NCBI GenBank assembly: GCA_949361645.1
Contig: OX442416.1
Location: 252,887-316,886 of the forward strand
DNA length: 64,000 nucleotides
Direction of reading: 5' to 3'
Source of the DNA: Spongilla lacustris
Lineage: Eukaryota; Porifera; Demospongiae; Spongillida; Spongillidae
Positions 12,601 through 23,649 of this stretch are shown piece by piece. Below the pieces are notes generated by a model. The model made no database searches. It saw only the letters and a program-made list of their open reading frames with translations, and was not told the DNA's origin. The stretch's first letter is position 1; each line of letters opens with the position of its first letter. A program made the translations under genes and the position numbers.

Positions 12601-13140
12601 GGTCTCTTTACCTGACTGGAAGAGAGGGATCTCTCTACCTGGCTGGAAGAGAGGAGTCTCTCTACCTGACTGGAACTGAAGGATAATCTCTGCCTGAGGG
12701 GTCTCTTAATTTGACAGAAAGAAGATGCTTTTTCTGTCTCACTCAGAGAGGGGTCTCTCTACCTGACTGGAAGGGAGGGGTCTCTCCATTTCACTTGGAG
12801 AGTAATGTCTCTCTACCTGACTGGAAGAGATTGGTTTCTCCGTCTCACTCAGAGACGGGGGTCTCTGTACCTGACTGGAAGAGAATGGTCTATCTGTCTT
12901 ACTCGGAGACAGGGGTCTCTGTACCTGACTGGAAGAGAGGGGTCTCTCTACTTAACTGGGAGAGACGTGTCTCACTACCTGACTGGAAGTTAGGGGTCTC
13001 TCTACCTGACTGGAAGAGAGGGGTCTCTCTACCTGACTGGAAGAGAGAGGTCTCTCTACCTGACTGGAAGGGAGGGGTGCTTCTACCGGACTGGAAGAGA
13101 GGGGTCTCTCTACCTGACTGGATGAGAAGAGTCTCCTACT
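9651..13140 (+). repeat. 27-bp minisatellite array, left arm of element 1
   Basis: Tandem units built on 'tctctacctgactggaag' plus 'agaggggtc', period 27 bp. They are mixed with longer derived units containing 'ctgtctcactcagaga' and 'gatctctgcctgacac', giving higher-order repeats of roughly 100-200 bp. Since 27 is a multiple of 3, the array shows false open frames with a 9-residue period: GVSLPDWKR forward and RPLSSSQVE in reverse. The array is not proposed as coding. Confidence 0.95.
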
Positions 13141-14375
13141 CCCTCTTCAGGAGACAGTGGTGTTATAATTGCGTACCTGCAGCCCAACGTGGAGAACCTG
13201 GTAGAGAAGTATGATCGTATGTTGTCTATACCACACTAGGACCATGCTTCTCCTCCAGTGATGGAGGAAGAAGGGACTGGAGACACTAAAACTTTCCTCT
13301 GCCACCAACCATAGTACATGGTGGAGTGTAGTCAGGGTCACATGACTCAAACTGTGTTTTGTGTATGTAGAGTATTAAATTAACACATCAATCTTTAGAA
13401 ACTGCCAGATGAAGTGTTTTTGTTATACATGTACATGTACATGGTATAGGAACATCTCCTGCTGTGAAATTGTGTACCGAAGGAGCTACATGTATTGGGT
13501 TCTAGCAGTACCACTCTCTCTGTGCTAACACTCAGAGGGACCTCGTTTAACTGTTAGACAGATAAACCTCTCTGCCTTCGAGATGGGAGGCCGGGCAGGG
13601 AAATAAAGATCTAGAAAGGGTGGCATTGATAGGTACAGTGGAGAGGGGGGCAGAAGTGAGAATATTTAAGCATAAAAATATGCATTGTGGGGGGGTTTAA
13701 TCATGTCTGTGGAGGTGGGTATACATGTGTGTGGTAGGTATGAGCCTTTTTCCTTCCTCCTCCTGGGAAAGTGTGTGCATAGGGGTATTGTGAGTCAAAA
13801 GAGAGGAAGTGAAAGTAAGCAAGTGGGTATCCCTTTGATGTCTAGTAGTAGACAGTAGGAGGGGCTTGAAACACCTCTCCATGACCTCTATGAATAATTT
13901 GCATTGATTATGACACCTGCAGGGCTTTATTGGTAAGAAACCAAATGTAGATCTGAGTCTTCTTATGCTCCTATGCACAAAGTTAAGCTTGCATAGTACT
14001 AATTTAGAACACACATAAGTGTGTGTAAATGACAGATACTTTAAACTACACTATTTTCACAAACAAATACATAAACAAATAAACTGAAACTTAATCACAA
14101 TTACATGCTCACAGAACACAGATACTTACATTAATACACTGACACAAATACATCTGCAGATATAAAAAAATTATATCCTTCTTATAGGACCAAATAAATA
14201 AACTTCAATTCAAGCCTGTGAAAAGCACAGGAAATAAGGACCAATTATTTTGGCAGGAACCAATACAAACACTCAAAAAGTGCTGCAGGAAAGTTAACCT
14301 ACCCTATTCAGCATGCCTCGATCAAACCTTACCAAACAACAAAAATAACACTGACAACTCTCCACAATCTATTTC
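13141..14375. other. Unique centre of giant element 1
   Basis: About 1.2 kb of non-repetitive DNA, nearly identical to 53430-54676 in copy 2. It begins at an acceptor-like 'ctccctcttcag' followed by a short frame, GDSGVIIAYLQPNVENLVEK, that ends in TAG shortly after. A 105-codon minus-strand frame (13697-14014) is kept in both copies with one substitution, which means little because the copies are so recent. I recognise no protein family. This is the only place inside the element where element-specific or captured host sequence could reside. Confidence 0.6.
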
Positions 14376-15447
14376 AGTCTGGTAGAGACACCCCTCTCTT
14401 CCAGTCAGTTACAGAGACCCCCATCACCGAGTGAGAAAGATAGACCATTCTCTTCCAGTCAGGTACAGAGACCCCCGCCTCTGAGTGAGACAGAGAGACC
14501 ATTCTCTTCCAGTCAGTTAGAGAGACCTTCCTCTCCAAGTGAAATGGAGATACCCCTCCCTTCCAGTCAGGTAGAGAAACCCCACTCTTCCAGTCAAGTA
14601 CAGAGACCCCTCTTTTCCAGTCAGGTACAGAGACCTCTGTCTGTGAGACCCCTCTCTTCCAGTCAGGTAGAGTGACTCTTATCTCCAAGTGAGACATAGA
14701 GAGACCGACCTGTCTGTACCAGGGAATCAGATAGACTCCTCTGTCTGAGTGACACAGATAGATCCCACTCTTCCTGTCAGCAGGTAGAGAGACCCCTCTC
14801 TCTGAGTGAGACATAGGGACCATTCTCTTTCAGTGAAGTAGAGAGACCAGACAGGTAGATAGACACCTTTGCATGACAGAGCCAGAAGGATTTCTATCTC
14901 TGCGTGAAACAGAGAGAACCCTCTCTTCCAGTCAGCTAGAGAGACCTTACTCTTCCAGTCAGGTAGAGAGACCTCTCTTTTCAAGTCAGGTAGACAGACC
15001 CCTCTCTTCCAGTCAGGTAGAGAGACCCCTCATTTCAAGTCAGGTCGACAGACCTCTCTCTTCCAGTCAGGTAGAGAGACCGCTCTCTTCCAGTCAGGTA
15101 GAGAGAGCCCTCTCTTCCAGTCAGATAGAGAGACACCTCTTTTCAAGTCAGGTGGAGAGACCCCTCTCTTCCAGTCAGGTACAGAGACCCCTCTCTTCCA
15201 GTAATATTACGAGACCCCTATCTTCCAGTCCAGTAGAGAGATCCCTCTCTTCCTGTTAGGTATAGAGACCCCTCTCTGAGTGAGACAGAAAAAGCATTCA
15301 CTTTCTGTCAAATAGAGAGACCACTCTCTGCGTGTCAGGCAGAGATCATCCTTCAGTTCCAGTCAGGTAGAGAGACCCCTCTCTTCCAGTCAGGTAGAGA
15401 GACCTCTCTTTTCAAGTCAGGTCGACAGACCTCTCTATTCCAGTCAG

Positions 15448-15592
15448 GTATACCTGACTTGAATACAGGGGTCTGTCGACCTGACTTGAAAAGAGGGGTC
15501 TCTCTACCTGACTGGAAGAGAGGGGTCTCTCTATTTCATTGGAAGAGAGGGGTCTCTCTACCTTACTGGACGAGAAGGGTCTTTGTGTCTAT
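15448..15592 (+). repeat. Local inversion inside the right array of element 1
   Basis: At a small palindrome around 'caggtatacctg' the satellite units flip to the orientation of the left arm for about 145 bp. They then flip back at 'tctatagagagatccc'. The same structure is at about 55747-55892 in copy 2, so it predates the spread of the two copies. Confidence 0.85.
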
Positions 15593-16579
15593 AGAGAGAT
15601 CCCTCTCTTCCAGTCCTGTAGAGAGACCTCTCTATTCCAGTTAAGTAGGGAGACACCTTTTTTCCAGACAGGTACAAAGACCCCTGTATCTGAGTTAGAC
15701 ACAGAGAACCTTCGGCCTTCTCTTCCAGTCAGTTAGAGAGACCCTTCTATTCCAGTAAGATAGAGATACACTTCTCTTCCAGTCAGGTAGAGAGACCCCT
15801 CTCTTCCAGTCAGGTAGAAAGACCCCTCTATTCCAGTCAGGTAGAGAGACCCCTCTCTGAGTGAGACAGAAAGATCATTCTCTTTCTGTCAGATAGAGAG
15901 ACCAACACCCCCGTCTCTGAGTGAGACAGAGAGACCACTTTCTTCCAGTCAGGTAGAGAGACCTTCCACTCCAAGTGAAATGGGGAGAGCCCTCCCTTCC
16001 AGTCAGGTAGAGACGCCCCTCTCTGAGTGAGACAGAAAAAGCATTTTCTTTCTGTCAGATAGAGAGATCCCTCAGGCAGAGGTCATCCTTCAGTTCCAGT
16101 CAGGAGGAGAGACACCTCTCTTCCAGCCAGGTAGAAAGACTCCTCTCTTCCAGTCAGGTAGAGAGACCCTTCTCTTCCAGACAGATAGACAGAACCCTCT
16201 CTGAGTGAGACAGAAATAGCATTCTCTTTCTGTCAAATAGAGAGACTCCTCTCTGTGTGTCAGGCAGAGATTATCCTTCAGTTCCAGTCAGGTAGAGAGA
16301 CTCCTCTCTTCCAGTCAGGTAGAGAGACCCTTCTGTTCCAGACAGATAGACAGAACCCTATCTGAGTAAGAAAGAAAGAGCATTCTCTTTCTGTCAGATA
16401 GAGAGACCCCTCTCTGAGTGAGACAGAAAAAGCATTCGTTTTCTATCAAATAGAGAGACCCCTCTCTCTGTGTCAGGCAGAGATCATCCTTCAGTTCCAG
16501 TCAGGTGGAGAGACCCCACTCTTCCAGTCAGGTACAGAGACCCCTCTCTTCCAGTCAGGTACAGAGACCCCTGTCTGTG

Positions 16580-16690
16580 AGCTCCATCATACGCATCTAC
16601 GTTCCTTCCTTCCGCATGGTCTACTTTGGCGGGTGGAGACACGCCGTGTGTGACTCCTGTTCCTATGTTGGCTCGGTGGGGAAGGGCATC
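16580..16690 (+). other. Non-satellite island inside the array (possible captured exon)
   Basis: A 110-bp insert unrelated to the 27-bp unit. It is open in frame with the surrounding repeat and reads IRIYVPSFRMVYFGGWRHAV then CDSCSYVGSVGKG. It recurs at 56961-57071 (same orientation) and at 50558-50668 (inverted, left arm of copy 2). It is missing from the left arm of copy 1, where the deletion removed it. The residue composition (aromatic- and cysteine-containing, non-repetitive) looks like protein-coding origin. I recognise no family, and chance is possible. Confidence 0.4.
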
Positions 16691-19600
16691 TCTTCCAGTG
16701 CGGTAGAGTGACTCTTATCTCCAAGTGAGACGGAGAGACCATCCCTTCCAGTCCGGTAGAGAGACCGACCTGTCTGTATCAGGGCAGCAGATAGACTCCT
16801 CTGTGTGAGTGACACAGAGAGATCCCTCACTTCCAGTCAGGTAGAGAGACCGCTCTCTGAGTGAGACAGAAAAAGCATTTTCTTTCTGTCAGACAGAGAT
16901 CACCTTTCAGTTCCAGTCAGGTAGAGATCACCTTTCAGTTCCAGTCAGGTAGAGAGACCACCGTCTCTGAGTGAGACAGAGAGAACATTCACTTCCAGTC
17001 AGGTAAAGAGACCTTCCTCTCCAAGTGATATGGAGAGACCCCTCCCTTCCAGTCAGGTAGAGAGACCCCTCTCTGAGTGAGACAGAAAAAGCATCTTCTT
17101 TCTGTCAGACAGAGATCACCTTTCAGTTCCAGTCAGGTAGAGATCACCTTTCAGTTCCAGTCAGGTAGAGAGACCACCGTCTCTGAGTGAGACAGAGAGA
17201 ACATTCACTTCCAGTCAGGTAAAGAGACCTAACTCTCCAAGTGATATGGAGAGACCCCTCCCTTCCAGTCAGGTAGAGAGACCCCTCTCTGAGTGAGACA
17301 GAAAAAGCATCTTCTTTCTGTCAAATTAAGAGACCCCTCAGGCAGAGATTATCCTTCAGTTCCAGTCAGGTAGAGAGACTCCTCTCTTCCAGCCAGGTAG
17401 AGAGATCCCTCTCTTCCAGTCAGGTAAAGAGACCCCTTTCTTCCAGTCATGTAGAGAGACCCCTCTCTTCCTGTCAGGTACAGAGACCCCTTTAAGAGTG
17501 AGACAGAAAATACATTCTCTTTCTGTCAAATAGAGAGACCCCTCTCTCTGTGTCAGGCAGAGATCATCCTTCAGTTCCAGTCAGGTAGAGAGACCCCACT
17601 CATCCAGTCAGGTACAGAGACCCCTCTCTTCCGGTCAGTTAGAGAGACCCTGCTCTTCCAGTCAAGTAGAGAGACCCTTCTTTTCCAGTCAGGTACAGAG
17701 ACCCCTGTCTGTGAGACCCATCTCTTCCTGTCAGGTAGAGTGACTCTTATCTCCAAGTGAGACGGAGAGACCATCCCTTCCAGTCGGGTAGAGAGACCGA
17801 CCTGTCTGTTTCAGGGCAGCAGATAGACTCCTCTGTGTGAGTCACACAGAGAAATCCCTCACTTCCAGTCGAGTAGAGAGACCGCTCTCTGAGTGAGACA
17901 GAAAAAGCATTTTCTTTCTGTCAGACAGAGACCCCTCTCTCTGTGTCAGACAGAGATCACCTTTCAGTTCCAGTCAGGTAGAGATCACCTTTCAGTTCCA
18001 GTCAGATAGAGAGACCACCGTCTCTGAGTGAGACAGAGACCATTTACGTCCAGTCAGGTAAAGAGACCTTCCTCTCCTAGTGATATGGAGAGACCCATCC
18101 CTTCCAGTCAGGTAGAGAGACCCCTCTCTGAGTGAGACAGAAAAAGCATTTTCTTTCTGTCAAATTAAAAGAACCCTCAGGCAGAGATTATCCTTCAGTT
18201 CCAGTCAGGTGGAGAGACTCCTCTCTTCCAGCCAGGTAGAGAGATCCCTGTCTGAGAGACCCTTCTCTTCCAGTAAGGTAGAGAGACCACTGGCTTCCAG
18301 TGAGGTAGAGTAACTCTTATCTCCAAGTGAGACGGAGAGACCATCTCTTCTAGTCAGGTAGAGAAACCCCTCTCTGAGTGAGACAGAAATATCACTCTCT
18401 TTCTGTCAAACAGAGAGACCTCTCTCTCTGTGTCAGGCAGAGATCACCTTTCAGTTCCAGTCAGGAAGACAGACCCCCGTATCTGAGTGAGACAGAGAGA
18501 CCATTCTCTTCCAGTCAGGTAAAGAGACCTTCCTCTCCAAGTGAAATGGAGAAACCCCTCCCTTCCAGTCAGGTAGAGAGACTCCTCTCTGAGTGAGACA
18601 GAAAAAGCATTTTCTTTCTGTCAAATTAAGAGACCTCTCAGGCAGAGATCCAGTCAGGTAGAGAGACCCCACTCTTCTAGTCAGGTACAGAGACCCCTCT
18701 CCTCCAGTCAGGTAGAGAGACCCCTCTTTTCCAGTCAGGTAGAGAGATCTCTCTCTATCAGTCAGGTAGCGAGACCCCTCTCTGAGTGCGACAGAAAGAT
18801 CATTCTTTTTCTGTTCGATAGAGAGACCCCTCTCTCTGTGTCAGGCAGAGATCACCTTTCAGTTCCAGTCAAGAAGCGAGACCCCCCGTCTCTGAGTGAG
18901 ACAGAGAGACCTTTCTCTTCCAGTCAGGTAGAGAGACCCCTCTCTGAGTGAGACAGAAAAAGCATTTTCTTTCTGTCAAATAGAGAGAACCCTCAGGCAG
19001 AGATCATCCTTCAGTTCCAGTCAGGTAGAGAGACTCAGGTACAGAGACACCTCTCTTCCAGTCAGGTAGAGAGACCCCTCACTGAGTGAGACAGAAAAAG
19101 CATTCTCTCTGTCAAATAGAGAGACCCCTCTCTGTGTGTCAGGCAGAGATCATCCTTCAGTTCCAGTCAGGTAGAGAGACTCCTCTCTTCCAGTCAGGTA
19201 GAGAGAACCCTCTCTGACTGAGACAGAAAAAGCATTCTCTTTCTGTCAGATAGAGAGACCCCTCTCTCTGTGTCAGGCAGAGATCATCCTTCAGTTCCAG
19301 TCAGGTAGAGAGACCCCATACTTCCAGTCAGGTACAGAGACCCCTCTCTTCCGGTCAGGTAGAGAGACCCTACTTATCCAGTCCAGTAGAGAGACCTGTC
19401 TTTTTCAGTCAGGTACAGAGACCCCTGTCTCGGAGAGACCCTTCTCTTCTAGTCAGGTAGAGAGACCCGTGTCTTCAAGTCAGGTAGAGTGACTCTTATC
19501 TCCAAGTGAGACAGAGAAACCATCCCTTCCAGTCAGGTAGAGAGACCCCTCTCTGAGTGAGACAGAACAATCATTCTCTTTCTATCAGACAGAGAGACCC

Positions 19601-20331
19601 CTCTCTCTGTGTCAGGCAGAGATCACCTTTCAGTTCCAGTCAGGTAGAGAGACCCCCGTCTCTGAGTGAGACAGAGAGACCCTTTCCTTCCAGTCAGGTA
19701 GAGAGACCCCTCTCTGAGTGAGACAGAAAAAGGATTTACTTTCTGTCAAATTAAGAGACCCCTCAGGCAGAGATCATCCTTCAGTTCCAGTCAGGTAGAG
19801 AGACTCCTCTCTTCCAGTCAGGTAGAGAGACCCTTCTCTTCCAGACAGATTGACAGAACCCTCTCTGACTGAGACAGATCTCTTTCTGTCAGATAGAGAG
19901 ACCCCTCTCTCTGTGTCAGGCAGAGATCATCCTTCAGTTCCAGTCAGGTATTAGAGAGACCCCTAACATCCAGTCAGGTAGAGAGACCCCTCTCTTCCTG
20001 TCAGGTACAGAGACCCCTCTCTGGGTGAGACAGAAAAAAGTATTCTCTCTCTGTCAAATAGAGAGACCCCCCTCTCTCTGTGTCAGGCAGAGATCATCCT
20101 TCAGTTCCAGTCAGGTAGAGAGACCCCTCTCTTTCCAGTCAGGTAGAGAGACCCCTGCCTTCCAGTCAGGTAGAGAGACCCCTCTTTTCAAGTCAGGTAG
20201 AGAGACCCCTGCCTTCCAGTCAGGTAGAGAGACCCCTGCTTTCCAGTCAGGTAGAGAGACGCCTCTCTTCCAGTCGGGTAGAGAGACCTTTTCTCCAAGT
20301 GAGACGGAGAGACCCCGACCTTCCAGTCCAG

Positions 20332-21698
20332 GTGGAGGCAGAGTGACTACGTATACAGCAGGTAGGCCTGTCGAGGCCGGCACGCACGTACACGAACCTT
20401 AGTTAGTGTGGTAGGACATTGCAGAGCAAGCTGCTCCAGTTGTTTTTGGGTTCGTACAAGTGTCCTGCTCGTAGCGACCCTGCTTTCTACGAATTCTGTC
20501 TGTAACATGAACGAATACGCTACATAATTTCTGAACCCATACTTACCTATGCGCGTGCATGTGTACGTACGTACTCTAGCGTCTTTGATGAAGCACGTTC
20601 TGGACCACGCGGCTGCATGCACTAGTGTAGCTGCAGCGCTGTACTAAGCTGCCTTGTTGCTTAAGTTCACCTCCCGCCTTTGTGCGCAGGTAGGCCTATT
20701 TGAAATGACGTTCGAATTGAAATGGTGCACACCTAGTACGGTTTGTTATTAAAACCAGTACAGCTAGCTAACTGCTGTGAAACGAACGACGCGGTATGGT
20801 ACGATTTGCGTCCAATAAAGATTCTCTGCTTTTTTTTTTTTTTTATGAACAACTCAGTGAAGCATAGGCTCGTTAGCCACGGCTTGGGGATTTTTGATAA
20901 CACTGGATTTTACAATATTTGCCCATGCATCTGATGGGTCACATTTGCGCAGGCGAATGAAAAGTGCGCGCAATGATGTTGAAGAGAAGCATAGTTTAGG
21001 AGGGTGGGGCTGTGTTGTGCACAGCGGCAATGTATCACGTGAATGCGATAATATTCAATTGTGTTCACGTGAGACCTCTCGTACGCAGACCTAAACATTC
21101 ATGTTCCACTTTCGTTCAATAATTCCGCGCATGCGTAAGCGCTGCCAAACTTGGACAGTTTGTAACTTTGTTTCCAGTGGAGAAGAAAATACAAAAGTTA
21201 GTTCCACAATTAGAGTACGGCTTCCTCTACAGGTCTGATAATTCAAAGTTAGCTTTTAACAATGTCAATTAACAGAAACTAATCAACTCCGTTTTAAACG
21301 TTTGGCTTCGTTAGTCACCACGCAAGATGGTAAGCTGTTCATTGGCACGATTATTGGATGCTTCTTTGCATAGATTCACCGTGATATTGGTGATTAATTT
21401 GCAATAGCTTGACTTTCAGCAGGGGTTTCCCCACAAAAACCACATATAAGATAGATCACGTGATAAGTAATTTTAATAGTTATAAAAATTAATTTTTACA
21501 CACTTCCTGGGTGGTACTGAATGTTGATCATAGCATTGGCATGTTTTTAATAAACCGATAACTAACTTTTAATAACTACACATTCATAACTTAAGCTAAT
21601 GATTGGCATGATTTTTGGTTTAAACAGCATAATTTTACCATGTTCAGTTCTGGAGTTATGCCAATTCAAAGATTTTGCGCGACTTTTGGATCACCCTG
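20332..21698 (-). repeat. Right terminal inverted repeat of giant element 1
   Basis: Inverted copy of 8282-9650 at about 99% identity by eye, ending in GGATCACCCTG followed by TA. It holds the same candidate intron. Confidence 0.93.
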
Positions 21699-21700
21699 TA

Positions 21701-22141
21701 TAACTCCCTACCACATAGCCTTATCATTAGCTAATATGATGATGATGAGGTCCACGTGCTGGAACCCTCACTGCAGCTTGTACATGTACCACGTAAAGGA
21801 GTACAACATCTGCAAATGACATACATGTACTTAGCGATGTTGATTAGGAGCTTGTACAAATAAGTCAGTAAATCACAGGGTACTGAAGATAATTCCATCT
21901 TAATGTGCTTGCTGGTGCCAAATTATGTGGAATCAAAGTCTGGAATTTTAGTTAACCCTTAGGTTCCTGTAAATGTTGTTATATCAACCTGTCAAGAATC
22001 CACTGACACAGAGGCAATACATGTACTGTCAAAGAATGAAGGAGTTTGAGCATGGTGTACCTACACCACTGGTCTTATCAACAACAGTAGGAATGGCATG
22101 CTATGGTTATCAAGAATAGCACTATTCTCTTTTGTTGTTAG
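21701..22141. other. Flanking DNA with no supported gene
   Basis: Sequence between the giant element and the ankyrin-like exons. No motif recognised. A short open stretch precedes 22141 but ends in a stop before the acceptor. Confidence 0.5.
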
Positions 22142-22437
22142 CTGGCTAAGAACTCAAATATCATTCTGTATGCTGCCCTTTGTGGTAGCAGACCATCCTA
22201 TTGATGAGCTTGACATCATCCTCATAGCTGTTAACTGTAAGTGTCCTGTAGCAATATGAATGTGTATGGTTTGTGCATATATTGTGTCATGTTCATTAGT
22301 ACTTTTTAAAAACCTTTTGTTCAACAGCTATAGTAGTTCAAGCAAGCGAGACTGGAGATGTGGAAACTGTTCAGTGGCTCCTGTCACAAGGTGTTAAAGT
22401 GAATAAACATAAAATGAGACACATAAATGTAGTATAG
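22142..22437 (+). CDS. Exon pair with one ankyrin-like repeat (gene fragment)
   Basis: An acceptor-like 'tcttttgttgttag' ends at 22141. An open exon (22142-22236) follows, ending at a GTAAGT donor, and reads ...ADHPIDELDIILIAVN. A 91-nt intron runs to 'tttgttcaacag', and a second exon (22328-22437) reads IVVQASETGDVETVQWLLSQ then GVKVN before a TAG at 22435. The phase across the junction is consistent (one base plus two). The second exon fits one ankyrin repeat (A..GD...V..LL..G..V). No further repeats are visible on either side, so this may be the end of a gene or a relic. The following DNA is a putative transposon whose arrival could have truncated it. Intron size fits other compact introns in such genomes. 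Confidence 0.35.
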
Positions 22438-23240
22438 AGGTCTGGTTGTTTGAACTTTATTATATTCTAACACTTCTAAACAGATTAATATCACATGCAT
22501 GTAGTTTGATTGTCAATTTCAAATAGAAACCTACTCTAGAAGCAGATTTCATATCCAATATTACCTTTCACAATGGCAGTACCGTACACAGGTGATTATG
22601 GTCTCAATGTAGTTAAGGCATGGGACACAACTTTTGAATGGAGAAAATGAAGACCTCCAAGTGGCAACTTTCAACATCTACCACTTCAAGAATGAACAAT
22701 CAAATGCTTTGTTTATCATGTTGTTGTCTTGTCATGTCATTTGTACGTCATGTAAACATATTATGTTGTCATAGCAACTACGCGCGCATCACCACCTGCT
22801 GGTTTACCCAACTATTTCCTTAACATAATGTAATGCAAAAGGCCGCCGGTAAAAAGTGGGCTAATGTTCATGAAATATGGACTAGCGTATGCACCAAACT
22901 TTTGCCTAACTCGCAATGCTTGGGAAAAGAGTACATCGTATTCTAGTAATCATGAACAATGCAAAAAACAGGGAGTCTGCGGCACTAATTTTTTTGTTTA
23001 CTAATTTTTATTACAATATTGCGAGCCCATCCATTGTATGAATTACAAGTTCCACTCGCCATAACAAAATATAGTCCCTCTTGAACAACCAGGTTGTTAC
23101 CAGGACTTCATCTATTTGTGTTTTCGATTCGGCAAATCGTTCTGAAGTTAAGCACCATCATCTATGCGGCCAAAAAGTGGCCATATAAGTGGGGTGTGGT
23201 TATTACGTACATTTCTGCCAATCATCTTATTTGCAGCTGC

Positions 23241-23612
23241 TGTTACCGATGAAGGTCAATCTAGCTTGAATACGATCGATCAATCAGCGGTAACTTCCAA
23301 GTGTACAAGCCGCGCTAGGTAGGTGTGTATATAAATACGTGTATGCAGCGCACGTACAATATCTTCTTTGCCGAAAATGTGTGCTTAACCTCAATATGCC
23401 TCACATACACTCAGGGCCCGGACTCTTCTCTGCCACGGAAATGTGTACCTAACCTCAATATATAGCTATAGATCTACCTCGCCTATTAAAATGCAGCTGG
23501 TGTTACCGATGACGGTCAATCTAGCTTGCATATACGATCGACCAATCAACGGTAACTTCCAAGCGTATGAGTACCTAGTAAAGCCGCGCTATAACTACTA
23601 ATACATTGTATA
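23241..23612 (+). repeat. Direct duplication ahead of the 63-bp array
   Basis: Two diverged copies share 'gttaccgatga.ggtcaat', 'ctagcttg', 'cggtaacttccaag', 'gccgcgcta' and 'ataaatacgtg' in the same order. Each copy is followed by 'taacctcaatat' or satellite-like DNA. A TATA-like 'tatataaata' occurs in the first copy; promoter activity is speculative. Confidence 0.7.
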
Positions 23613-23649
23613 AATACGTGCGTACAAATTATAAGAAATCTCTGTAGCC

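Larger units (their letters stand above)
14376..20331 (-). repeat. 27-bp minisatellite array, right arm of element 1
   Basis: Same satellite as the left arm but inverted, with units reading 'cctctcttccag', 'tcag', 'gtagagaga'. It contains a captured-looking 110-bp non-repeat segment at 16580-16690 and a short internal inversion at 15448-15592. A tandem duplication of about 210 bp (about 16881-17095 repeated to 17310) is absent from copy 2. Confidence 0.95.
8282..21698. mobile_element. Giant foldback element, copy 1 (TA target, CAGGGTG ends)
   Basis: A 13.4-kb segment whose two ends are inverted copies of each other. The left end starts CAGGGTGATCCAAAAGTCGC and the right end finishes with its complement. 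TA flanks both ends (8280-8281, 21699-21700), as in Tc1/mariner insertions. Order inside: left terminal repeat 8282-9650, left 27-bp array 9651-13140, unique centre 13141-14375, right array in the opposite orientation 14376-20331, right terminal repeat 20332-21698. No transposase was found inside. The terminal CAGGGTG and TA target point to the mariner superfamily, while the foldback layout with satellite-filled arms recalls Drosophila FB/Galileo elements; the combination is inferred from structure alone. The arms are unequal (3.5 kb against 6 kb) because the left one has lost about 2.9 kb relative to copy 2. Confidence 0.9.

Noticed and set aside
9651..13140. CRISPR-like appearance of regularly spaced repeats
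   Set aside because: The repeats are contiguous without unique spacers, in eukaryotic-type DNA with no associated genes.
12711..13214. 167-residue frame of the type GVSLPDWKR (and the 222-residue version at 52840-53508)
   Set aside because: The 27-bp period keeps the frame open. Units vary by indels elsewhere, both strands are open, and codon use follows the satellite.
13697..14014. 105-residue minus-strand frame kept in both giant elements
   Set aside because: Conservation is uninformative because the copies are nearly identical throughout; no motif, and composition looks random.
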